From contig NZ_JACXIY010000022.1 in the NCBI RefSeq assembly GCF_014705655.1, forward strand, positions 1-64,000: a DNA stretch of 64,000 nucleotides. Reading direction: 5' to 3'. Shown piece by piece: positions 50,271 to 58,054 of this stretch. The notes below the pieces were generated by a model. It did no database searches and was not told the origin of the DNA. It saw nothing but the letters and a program-made list of their open reading frames with translations. This DNA is from Paenibacillus arenilitoris. Its GTDB lineage: Bacteria; Bacillota; Bacilli; Paenibacillales; Paenibacillaceae. Each line of letters starts with the position of its first letter. Position 1 is the first letter of the stretch. Made by a program: the position numbers and the translations under genes.

Positions 50271-51317
50271 GTGGCGGATCGCCGTTTAATCGGAATCATG
50301 GTGGCTTCCAAAACCGGAAGAAGGAAGATATTGAAGCTCTATCAACGGTATTGCGCATGCGATGCGGTGCTTTTTGCCTTTACGCCGGCGGATATCCGGT
50401 GGAAAAATCAACATATCGTCGGCCTTCAATTAAGCGGGGGAAGCTGGCGGGAGAAAGCATTTCCTTTTCCTGATGCCGTCTATAATCAATGCTATAACAA
50501 AAGCGCGGCGGCGTTTCGGCCGTTAATAGACAAAATCGGCATCGGCAATTGCTTTAACGCCATTAATCGTTTAAATAAATGGGAAGTCTATCAATTATTA
50601 AGCCAATCGGAATTAAAAGCATTTTTGCCGGATGCGTTTCTTTGCGATGAAGAGAAGTTGCTGGCGCTGGTTAAGCAACATAGGCTCCTATACCTGAAGC
50701 CATTCTATGGCAACAAAGGGAATGGGGTTTATCGGATCGAACGAATGGACAACGGGGATATTCATCTCTCCGAGCACAGCGTGGCTCCTGCCTATATTTG
50801 CAGGAACGACGAGCAATTTCGGAATAGAATAGCCGGCCTTGCCGATTTGAAAGACTGCCTGGTTCAAAGAGGGATCCGCCTTAGCCGGGCGGAGGGGCGT
50901 TATTTTGATAGCCGCGCTCTTGTTCAAAAAAATATTCGCGGCGAGTGGAGCCTGTCGGCGCTCGCGTGCAGGACGGCCTATGAAAACTATTTCAACACGA
51001 GTATCGTGAAGGACGTTTATGCTGCGGAGGAGCTTTTCTCGACCCTTTATTCAGCCAATGAAAAGCTGGAACTCATGCGGTCCATGGAAACAATAAGCCT
51101 TGCAGCCGCCAACATGATGGATAACCATCTAGGGCTATTCGGGGAATTAAGCGTTGATTTTGCTATCGATGCCGATCAGCGGCTATGGATCATCGAGCTT
51201 AATGGCAAACCGCAAAAAATGATATATAATCAGATTCGAAACGTTAAGCATAAGCATCGGGTGTATAGCAGGCCGATCGAATACGCTTATTATTTAGCCG
51301 GATACGGGAGAGGATGA
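50271..51317 (+). CDS. YheC/YheD-type ATP-grasp coat-associated protein
   Basis: The 348-aa product resembles the YheC/D family: 'LLYLKPFYGNKGNGVYRIER', 'RGIRLSRAEGRYFDSRALVQ', 'GELSVDFAIDADQRLWIIEL' and 'NGKPQKMIYN', the ATP-grasp core with Lys, Glu and Asn ligands. Members in Bacillus are linked to spore coat. GC content is visibly lower than in its neighbours, hinting at a different origin. GGGGGGAGG ends 1 nt before ATG 50265 but 7 nt before GTG 50271, so the GTG is preferred. It overlaps the NUDIX gene by 4 nt. Confidence 0.8.
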   Translation: MADRRLIGIMVASKTGRRKILKLYQRYCACDAVLFAFTPADIRWKNQHIVGLQLSGGSWREKAFPFPDAVYNQCYNKSAAAFRPLIDKIGIGNCFNAINRLNKWEVYQLLSQSELKAFLPDAFLCDEEKLLALVKQHRLLYLKPFYGNKGNGVYRIERMDNGDIHLSEHSVAPAYICRNDEQFRNRIAGLADLKDCLVQRGIRLSRAEGRYFDSRALVQKNIRGEWSLSALACRTAYENYFNTSIVKDVYAAEELFSTLYSANEKLELMRSMETISLAAANMMDNHLGLFGELSVDFAIDADQRLWIIELNGKPQKMIYNQIRNVKHKHRVYSRPIEYAYYLAGYGRG

Positions 51318-51748
51318 TAACGGTGCGCAGAGTAGACGTGGCCTATGTACTTATTACGAATGATGAGCGGGATCGGGTGTTAATGGTCAGAAACGGCGGC
51401 TCGATGGTTTGGTCGCTTCCGGGCGGCGCGGTCGAGCCGAACGAGTCGCTGGACGCCGCGGCGATCAGGGAAGCCAAGGAGGAGACGGGGCTGGATATCG
51501 AAGTGGGAGGGATTTGCGCCGTTAACGAGTGCGTGTTCGAGGGGCTTGGCGAGCATGCCGTCTTCTTTACGTTTAAAGCGAAGATCGCCGGCGGAGAGAT
51601 CGAGATATCGCGGCCGGATGAAATCGTCGATGTGAAGTGGGTGCCGCTCGAAGAGGCGGATCGGCTAATGCCTTATCACAAGGATGGCGTACAGGCGTTG
51701 ATCGGCAAGCCGGACGTCCCTTATCATGACCAAGGCAGGCGGGAATAG
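51314..51748 (+). CDS. NUDIX hydrolase
   Basis: The 144-aa product has a complete Nudix box at about residues 38-60: 'GGAVEPNESLDAAAIREAKE' followed by ETGL, with the E..REx2EE metal ligands. It cleaves a nucleoside diphosphate linked to an unknown group. The ATG at 51314 overlaps the upstream stop; a GTG at 51323 is an alternative. Confidence 0.92.
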   Translation: MITVRRVDVAYVLITNDERDRVLMVRNGGSMVWSLPGGAVEPNESLDAAAIREAKEETGLDIEVGGICAVNECVFEGLGEHAVFFTFKAKIAGGEIEISRPDEIVDVKWVPLEEADRLMPYHKDGVQALIGKPDVPYHDQGRRE

Positions 51749-51789
51749 CGGTTTACAGAAACGGGCATCATTTGATACGATAGGTCCAA

Positions 51790-52085
51790 TAATGAAACGC
51801 GACGACGAGAAGAGTAGGGGAACATGGCCTTGCACAGAGAGCTCCGGATGGTGGGAAGGAGCGAAGCGCCTAACCTTGAACCAAGCCTCCGAGCGGCGCG
51901 CCGGAACCGATTGCGAGGAGATGGCGCGACGGGTGCTCCCGTTACCGGGCTAGAGTATAAGCATAGCAGGCTATGCCGTACTTGAAGAGGTTAATATGGC
52001 GACATATTAACGAAGCTGGGGTGGCACCGCGAACAATCTCGTCCCCAAGACGCAAAGTCTTGGGGGTGGGATTTTTTTGTTTGCC
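51790..52085 (+). promoter_or_regulatory. T-box riboswitch (tRNA-Gln) upstream of glnS
   Basis: The leader has the distal Stem I motif (GATGGTGGGAAGG-like region at 51857-51869), a specifier loop GAAC-CAA-GCC with CAA (Gln) at 51882-51884, and the T-box GGGGTGGCACCGCG at 52018-52031. A terminator hairpin follows (about 52037-52071) with seven Ts. Uncharged tRNA-Gln should pair with the specifier and the UGGN bulge and prevent termination, raising glnS expression. Confidence 0.88.
52037..52078 (+). terminator. Regulated terminator of the T-box
   Basis: CCCCAAGAC and GTCTTGGGG form the core of the stem, extended by TCTCGT/GTGGGAT pairs, followed by seven Ts. It competes with the T-box antiterminator. 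Confidence 0.85.
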
Positions 52086-52116
52086 GGAAAGCCATAACGA
52101 TGAGGAGGAGCCTGCC

Positions 52117-53799
52117 ATGAGCAACGAAATCGTGAACGACACGGACCATTTTTTATTTAAGCTGATCTGCGGGGAGCTTGAGGCAAGCGGCTTCGGCAGA
52201 GGGATGCGCACGCGGTTTCCGCCCGAGCCGAACGGTTATCTGCATATCGGAAGCGCCTACGCGATCCATTCGAACTACGAGATCGCGCGGCGGTTCGGCG
52301 GGCAATTCCACCTGCGTTTCGACGATACGAATCCGTTGAAGGAAGACATCGAATACGTGCGGGCGATCATCGAGGACATCAAGTGGCTCGGTTACGACCC
52401 GGGCGAGCATATTTACTACGGCTCTGATTACTCGGACGATATTTATCGGGCCGCGGTGAAGCTGATCGAGCGGGGTAAAGCGTACGTATGCGAGCTGACG
52501 CCCGAGGAAGTGACCGAATACCGCGGAACCTTGACCGAGCCGGGCAGGAATAGCCCGTATCGGGACCGCCCGGCCGGGGAGAACCTGGCCTTGTTCGCGG
52601 CGATGAAGAAGGGGGAGCGCCCCGCCGGCTCGATGGTGCTGCGCGCCAAGATCGACATGGCTTCTCCCAATATGAACATGAGGGATCCCGTCCTGTACCG
52701 GATCATCCACGCCGAGCATTACCGGACGGGCCGCGACTGGTGCGTCTACCCGATGTACGATTTCGCGCATCCGATCCAAGACGCGATCGAAGGCATCACC
52801 TATTCCTTGTGCTCGATCGAATTCAAGGACCATCGGCCGCTGTACGAATGGGTGCTGCGCGAGCTGGACATACCCGAGCCGCCGCGCCAACGGGAGTTCG
52901 GCAGGCTCAGCTTGACGGGGGTCGTAACGAGCAAGCGGTTTTTGCGGCAGCTGGTCGAAGGGGGCTACGTCGACGGCTGGGACGATCCGAGGCTGCCGAC
53001 GATCAAGGGCTTGCGACGGCGCGGCTTTACGCCGGAGAGCATACGGCGCTTCATCGAGGAGATCGGCAGCATCCGCACCCAGAGCACGGTGGATATCTCG
53101 ATGCTCGAGCATTCGCTCCGGCAGGACCTGAAGGACAGGACATCCGGCATCATGGCCGTGCTTCGTCCCTTGAAGGTCGTCATCGCGAATTACCCGGAGG
53201 GCGGCTCCGAGCTGCTGACCGTCGAGAACAACAGCGGCAACGAAGCGCTTGGGCGAAGGGAAGTGCCGTTTGCCAAAGTTATCTATATCGAGCGGGACGA
53301 CTTCGCCGAGCATCCGCCGAAGGGCTTTCACCGGCTGTCGCCCGGCGCGGAGGTCAGGCTGAAGGGGGCCTATTTCATCAAGTGCGAGGAAGTCGTGAAG
53401 GATCCGGCAACGGGAGAAGTGACCGAGCTGCGCTGCACGTACGATCCGCAGACGAAGAGCGGGACCTGCTTCGCGGGCCGGAAGGTGAAGGGGACGATCC
53501 ACTGGGTTTCGGCGGAGCATGCCGTGAGAGCCGACGTTCGGCTGTACGAGAAGCTTCTGCTGAAGGAGGAGCAGCCGAAGGACGACGGGGAATCGTGGGA
53601 GTCGCTCGTCAATCCGGATTCGCTCCTGCTGCTGAAGGATTGTTTGCTTGAGCCGGCCGCGCGGCTGGTGCGCCCGGAGGAAAAGGTGCAATTTTTCCGT
53701 CACGGCTACTTCAGCGCGGACCCGAAATACGGGGCGGAAGGCCGGCCGGCGTTCAACCGCATCGTGCCGCTGAAGGACACATGGAATAAATCGCAATGA
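52117..53799 (+). CDS. glnS: Glutaminyl-tRNA synthetase
   Basis: The 560-aa class I synthetase has the HIGH-type signature 'PPEPNGYLHIGSAYAIH', the glutaminyl/glutamyl subclass motifs 'RFDDTNP' and 'DFAHPIQDAIEGITYSLCSI', and the KMSKS-like region within 'LSLTGVVTSKRFL'. The C-terminal anticodon-binding beta-barrels are present. It charges tRNA-Gln directly. Most Bacilli lack GlnRS and use GatCAB, but some Paenibacillaceae carry glnS. GAGGAGGAG precedes the ATG at 52117. The gene is controlled by the Gln-specific T-box. Confidence 0.95.
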   Translation: MSNEIVNDTDHFLFKLICGELEASGFGRGMRTRFPPEPNGYLHIGSAYAIHSNYEIARRFGGQFHLRFDDTNPLKEDIEYVRAIIEDIKWLGYDPGEHIYYGSDYSDDIYRAAVKLIERGKAYVCELTPEEVTEYRGTLTEPGRNSPYRDRPAGENLALFAAMKKGERPAGSMVLRAKIDMASPNMNMRDPVLYRIIHAEHYRTGRDWCVYPMYDFAHPIQDAIEGITYSLCSIEFKDHRPLYEWVLRELDIPEPPRQREFGRLSLTGVVTSKRFLRQLVEGGYVDGWDDPRLPTIKGLRRRGFTPESIRRFIEEIGSIRTQSTVDISMLEHSLRQDLKDRTSGIMAVLRPLKVVIANYPEGGSELLTVENNSGNEALGRREVPFAKVIYIERDDFAEHPPKGFHRLSPGAEVRLKGAYFIKCEEVVKDPATGEVTELRCTYDPQTKSGTCFAGRKVKGTIHWVSAEHAVRADVRLYEKLLLKEEQPKDDGESWESLVNPDSLLLLKDCLLEPAARLVRPEEKVQFFRHGYFSADPKYGAEGRPAFNRIVPLKDTWNKSQ

Positions 53800-53816
53800 A
53801 TGCGAGAAAGGCAAGG

Positions 53817-53843
53817 GAGGGCAACAGCTGCCCTCTCTTTTTT
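53817..53843 (+). terminator. Terminator after glnS
   Basis: GAGGGCA (53817-53823) pairs with TGCCCTC (53829-53835), then TCTTTTTTG. Confidence 0.85.
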
Positions 53844-53937
53844 GTATGCTGTGCGCTTGACCGAAGCGGAGGCTCGTTGCGCAACGGACCTCGGAGCCGC
53901 TATACGTTGATTGGCCCGCCATACCTATGACCAGCTA

Positions 53938-54139
53938 ATGAGGCAAACTCATTAAATTGTGAGGCAAACCTCACTCTTTTCGCCGTCTGCGTAGAAATTA
54001 GTTGAAATAGTGAGGGAAACCTCACTCGCCATGAGGCGGGATTCACGGGGAATGAGGTTTACCTCACTAATTCGTAAGCGGGGGACTATTTGAATTGAAT
54101 TAGTGAGTCTAGGCTCACAAATTGTGAAAGCAACCTCAT
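53938..54139. repeat. Seven-palindrome array B (GTGAGG....CCTCAC)
   Basis: Dyads start at 53938, 53959, 54010, 54031, 54052, 54103 and 54124, at distances 21, 51, 21, 21, 51 and 21, the same layout as array A. Perfect or near-perfect copies are GTGAGGCAAACCTCAC at 53959 and GTGAGTCTAGGCTCAC at 54103. The TCGCC and GGGGA linkers flank the fourth unit here too. The 35-bp spacers differ in sequence from array A. No gene covers it; nothing else is evident between 53844 and 54298. Confidence 0.9.
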
Positions 54140-54298
54140 TCCTCTACCCTCTGCCCCTGCCTCCGGGCTGCCCACCCGAAAAACGGAACCCCGAATACGA
54201 AATCTGAAGCCTTACGGGATTCTGGGCAACCTTCTACAATGGAGCTATATCGCTGCAAAGGCTTACAACAGATTCGCTACACCATGGAGGTTATTATC

Positions 54299-55270
54299 GT
54301 GAAGACACACCTCGAACCGGCGCCGGCGGCGCTGCGTGCCGGAGAGACCAAGGCGGCTGCCCGGGGCAGATGGCTGAGGAAGCTGTACGGCCAACGGCAT
54401 ATTCAGATCATGGCGCTGCTCGGCGTCATTTGGATGGTCATCTTCAACTACGTTCCGATGTACGGGGTCATTATCGCCTTCAAGGAGTTCAACATCGTCA
54501 AAGCGATCAGCGCGGCGCCGTGGGTCGGCTTCGGCCACTTCAAGGAATTTTTCGGGGACGAGAGCTTCGCGAACGTCATGAGGAACACGCTCGGCATCAG
54601 CCTTATCAAGCTGGCGATCGGGTTTCCGCTTCCGATTCTGTTCGCCCTGTTCCTGAACGAGGTCCGTTCCGTCGTTTTCAAAAAATCGATCCAGACGATC
54701 TCATACTTGCCCCACTTCCTGTCGTGGGTCATCCTCGGCGGCATTCTGACGACGTGGCTCGCGGACGTGGGCATCGTGAACAACATCCTGCTCGCCCTGC
54801 ATCTGATCGACGAGCCGATCTCGTACTTGGCGGAGCCAAGCTATTTCTGGAGCATCATTATCGCGTCGGACATTTGGAAGGAGCTCGGCTGGTCGGCGAT
54901 CATCTACCTCGCGGCCATCGCGAGCGTATCGCCGGAATTGTACGAAGCGGCGACGATCGACGGCGCGGGACGTTTTCAAAAAATGTGGTACGTGACGCTG
55001 CCTTCCATCAAGGCGACGATCTCGATCCTGTTCATTCTGGCGGTCAGCGGCGTGCTGAACTCCAACTTCGACCAAATTCTCGTGCTGCGCAACTCGCTGA
55101 ACGAGAGCGCCAGCAACGTCATCGATATTTACGTGTACCAGACGGGCATGCAGCAGGGCCGCTATTCGTACTCCACCGCGGTCGGCCTGTTCAAATCCGC
55201 GATCGCGCTCATTCTGCTGCTCCTCGCCAACCGGGTTACGAAAAAAATGAACGATACTTCGCTTTTCTAG
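54299..55270 (+). CDS. Oligosaccharide ABC permease (LplB/YtcP-type)
   Basis: The 323-aa product has six membrane segments and the EAA loop 'YEAATIDGAGRFQKMWYVTL'. The start is GTG at 54299, 8 nt after GGAGG; the ATG at 54284 overlaps that site. It pairs with the next permease and the lipoprotein at 56257. No ATPase gene is present. Confidence 0.92.
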   Translation: MKTHLEPAPAALRAGETKAAARGRWLRKLYGQRHIQIMALLGVIWMVIFNYVPMYGVIIAFKEFNIVKAISAAPWVGFGHFKEFFGDESFANVMRNTLGISLIKLAIGFPLPILFALFLNEVRSVVFKKSIQTISYLPHFLSWVILGGILTTWLADVGIVNNILLALHLIDEPISYLAEPSYFWSIIIASDIWKELGWSAIIYLAAIASVSPELYEAATIDGAGRFQKMWYVTLPSIKATISILFILAVSGVLNSNFDQILVLRNSLNESASNVIDIYVYQTGMQQGRYSYSTAVGLFKSAIALILLLLANRVTKKMNDTSLF

Positions 55271-55288
55271 AACAGGAGGCTGCAGGCC

Positions 55289-56176
55289 GTGTTTCGTTTA
55301 AAACGCAAAACAAAGGGAGAAGCTTTCTTCGACCTCTTCAACAACTTCGGCATGCTGCTCGTCTGCTTCGCCACGCTCTATCCGATCTGGTACGTGCTCG
55401 TCAATGCGTTCAACGAGGGGCAGGACGGCATGCGCGGCGGCATCTACTGGTGGCCGCGGGTATTCAGCCTGGAGAGCTTCGAAGCGGTGTTCCAGAGCAG
55501 CGGCATCATGACGGCGATGGGCATTACGGTCGCCAAGACGGTGCTCGGCACGCTTATCCACGTGTTTTTTACGGCGATGGTCGCGTACGCGTTCTCCCGC
55601 AAAAACCTGATCGGGGGCAAAATCTACATTTTCGTCGGCACCGTCACGCTGTTCTTCGGCGGCGGCCTTATCCCGACCTACCTGCTCATGAGGGATCTGC
55701 AGCTGCTCGACAACTTCATGGTCTATATCATCCCGGCGATGTTCAGCTTCTTCGACCTGATCATCTTCATGACCTTCTTCCGGGAAATACCGGACGGTCT
55801 GGAGGAAGCGGCCAAGATCGACGGGGCGAACGACTGGTCCATTCTGCTGCGGGTCGTCCTGCCGGTGTCGATGCCGGTCATCGCGACGATCGCCCTGTTC
55901 CACGGCGTCTACCAATGGAACGATTATTTTGCGGGCGTCATCTATATGAACAACATGGACATGCAGCCGATTCAAACGTACTTGTACCGCGTCGTGGCCC
56001 AGTCGAGCTCCAACCAGATGGTGGCCGCCATACCGGGCGGCATCGGCAAGACGGTGACGTCGCAGTCCATCAAGCTGGCGACCATGGTCGTGACGACCCT
56101 GCCGATCGTCCTCGTCTACCCGTTCTTGCAGAAGTATTTCGTCAAAGGGATGATGATCGGCTCGATCAAAGGCTAA
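55289..56176 (+). CDS. Oligosaccharide ABC permease (LplC-type)
   Basis: The 295-aa product has six membrane segments, the EAA loop 'LEEAAKIDGANDWSILLRVV' and the C-terminal 'QKYFVKGMMIGSIKG' typical of the LplC group. The GTG start at 55289 follows GGAGGCTG. It lies 18 bp after the first permease. Confidence 0.92.
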   Translation: MFRLKRKTKGEAFFDLFNNFGMLLVCFATLYPIWYVLVNAFNEGQDGMRGGIYWWPRVFSLESFEAVFQSSGIMTAMGITVAKTVLGTLIHVFFTAMVAYAFSRKNLIGGKIYIFVGTVTLFFGGGLIPTYLLMRDLQLLDNFMVYIIPAMFSFFDLIIFMTFFREIPDGLEEAAKIDGANDWSILLRVVLPVSMPVIATIALFHGVYQWNDYFAGVIYMNNMDMQPIQTYLYRVVAQSSSNQMVAAIPGGIGKTVTSQSIKLATMVVTTLPIVLVYPFLQKYFVKGMMIGSIKG

Positions 56177-56256
56177 TTCCGGCATTGCCTTCCGCCTTTA
56201 CGACGCGGAGGATTGCATATATCATTATTTATTCGAACAGAGAAGGGGAAACGAAT

Positions 56257-57924
56257 ATGAACAAGAAGCACACGTTCAACAGGCTGTTCCTGCCGGTGCT
56301 GGCATCGGCGCTGCTATTCACGGCCGCTTGTTCTTCGAACGGCGGCGGCAACGCCGGGAAGGAAGAGGGGAGCGCGCCCCCCGCGGAGGACGTGAAGCTG
56401 ACCCAGGACGACAAAGGCTGGGAGCTGGACAAATCGCCGATTACGTTCGACTGGTACATTAACTTCTCCTGGTTCCCGAACAAGTGGGGCGTCGACGCGA
56501 CAAGCAAGTACATTACGGAGAAGACGGGCGTCAACGTCAATTTCATCGTCCCTGCCGGCAACGAGGCGGAGAAGATGAACACGATGATCGCCTCCGGCAC
56601 GCTGCCCGACTTCATTACGCTCGGCTGGTACGAGGACGCCGTCAAAAAAATGATCGAGGGCGATCTGGTGCTGCCGCTGAACGAGCTCGCCGACGAGTAC
56701 GACCCCTACTTCTACAAAGTGACCGATCCGGCGAAGCTGTCCTGGTACACGCAGGAGGACGGCAACGTGTACGGCTATCCGAACGCTTCGTCCTCTCCCA
56801 AGGATTACGAGAAATTCGGCGACAACATCACGTCGACCCAAACGTTCCTCGTGCGCAAGGACATGTACGAGGCGCTGGGCAAACCGGACATGCGCACGCC
56901 GGAAGGGTTCCTGAAGGCGCTTGCCGACGCGAAGGAGATGTTCCCGGACGTGAACGGCCAGCCGCTGATCCCGCTCGGCATGTACGACTTCAACGAGACG
57001 GGCAACGCGTCGCTGCAGCATTACATTCAGAACTTCCTGGCGATTCCTTACGACAAGGACGGCCAGCTGTACGACCGCGACACGGATCCCGAATACGTGA
57101 AATGGCTCAAAACGATGCGCCAGGCGAACGAGAACGGGCTGCTGGCCAAAGATATTTTCATCGACAAGCGTCCGCAAATGGAAGAGAAGATCGCGCAGGG
57201 CCGCTACTTCGCGATGCTGTACGCCAGAAGCGATCTGGCCAACCAGCAGAACGCGCTGTACGCGAACGATCCGAACTCGGTCTATATCGCGGTCGACGGT
57301 CCGGCGAACGCGAACCTGGACCAGCCGACGCTCGCCGGCCCTTCGATCTCCGGCTGGACGGTGACGCTCATCTCCAAGAACGTGAAGGACAAGGCGCGCG
57401 CCATCCGCTTCCTGGATTACCTGATCTCCGAAGAAGGGCAGCACGACACGTTCTTCGGCAAGCAAGGCGTAACGTGGGATACGATCGACGGCAAGGATCA
57501 ATTCCTGCCGGATGCCTTGAACCTGCTGAATACGGACCGCGGCGCGTTCGACAAGCAGCACGGCGCGTCCCATACGTTCTGGATGATGATGGACACGAAC
57601 CTGACGCCGATCTGGTCGCCGCCGGCGGTCGAGCCGTTCAAGCAAATGGAGGATTGGACGCGCGGCAAGGCGAAGAGCTTGTCCCAGTTCGACCAGCTTA
57701 ATCCGACGGGCAATTCCGAAGAAGGCATCATGAATACGAAGATCAGCCAGGAGATCGGCAAAGTGCTTCCGAAGCTCGTGCTCGCCAAGTCGGAAGCCGA
57801 GTTCGACAAGATTTGGGAAGATTATCTGGCGAAGCGCGACTCCCTCGGCTTCGAGACGGTTCAGGCGTACAAACAGAAGAAATACGAAGAGAACGTCGCG
57901 AAACTGGCGGAATTTTTGAAATAA
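56257..57924 (+). CDS. Oligosaccharide-binding lipoprotein (LplA/YtcQ-type)
   Basis: The 555-aa product has lipobox TAAC (Cys25) and a Gly/Ser-rich linker, then 'SPITFDWYINFSWFPNKWGV', 'MIASGTLPDFITLGWYEDAV' and 'GWTVTLISKNVKDKARAIRF', the long (about 500 aa) family 1 binding proteins of complex-sugar importers. AGAAGGGG precedes the ATG. It is preceded by its permeases and followed by a terminator and a YesM-type kinase. Confidence 0.93.
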   Translation: MNKKHTFNRLFLPVLASALLFTAACSSNGGGNAGKEEGSAPPAEDVKLTQDDKGWELDKSPITFDWYINFSWFPNKWGVDATSKYITEKTGVNVNFIVPAGNEAEKMNTMIASGTLPDFITLGWYEDAVKKMIEGDLVLPLNELADEYDPYFYKVTDPAKLSWYTQEDGNVYGYPNASSSPKDYEKFGDNITSTQTFLVRKDMYEALGKPDMRTPEGFLKALADAKEMFPDVNGQPLIPLGMYDFNETGNASLQHYIQNFLAIPYDKDGQLYDRDTDPEYVKWLKTMRQANENGLLAKDIFIDKRPQMEEKIAQGRYFAMLYARSDLANQQNALYANDPNSVYIAVDGPANANLDQPTLAGPSISGWTVTLISKNVKDKARAIRFLDYLISEEGQHDTFFGKQGVTWDTIDGKDQFLPDALNLLNTDRGAFDKQHGASHTFWMMMDTNLTPIWSPPAVEPFKQMEDWTRGKAKSLSQFDQLNPTGNSEEGIMNTKISQEIGKVLPKLVLAKSEAEFDKIWEDYLAKRDSLGFETVQAYKQKKYEENVAKLAEFLK

Positions 57925-57963
57925 GCGATCGAAGCAGCACGGCGGGCATGTCCACGCAGCGAA

Positions 57964-58001
57964 AGGTACTCCGGAGCCGTTATCGGCCCGGAGTGCTTTT
58001 T
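57964..58001 (+). terminator. Terminator after the binding lipoprotein
   Basis: GTACTCCGG (about 57966-57974) pairs with CCGGAGTGC (57988-57996) and runs into five Ts. Confidence 0.8.
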
Positions 58002-58054
58002 GTCGCATTTCGGCTATAATAGGGAATTAAACGCGAAGCGGAAGTGGGAGCAGC

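Noticed and set aside
54370-57924. A 1184-codon plus-strand ORF that appears to fuse a large domain to the binding lipoprotein
   Set aside because: Its first part lies out of frame over the two permease genes and has Arg-rich shadow composition. The lipoprotein has its own ribosome site, ATG and signal peptide at 56257.
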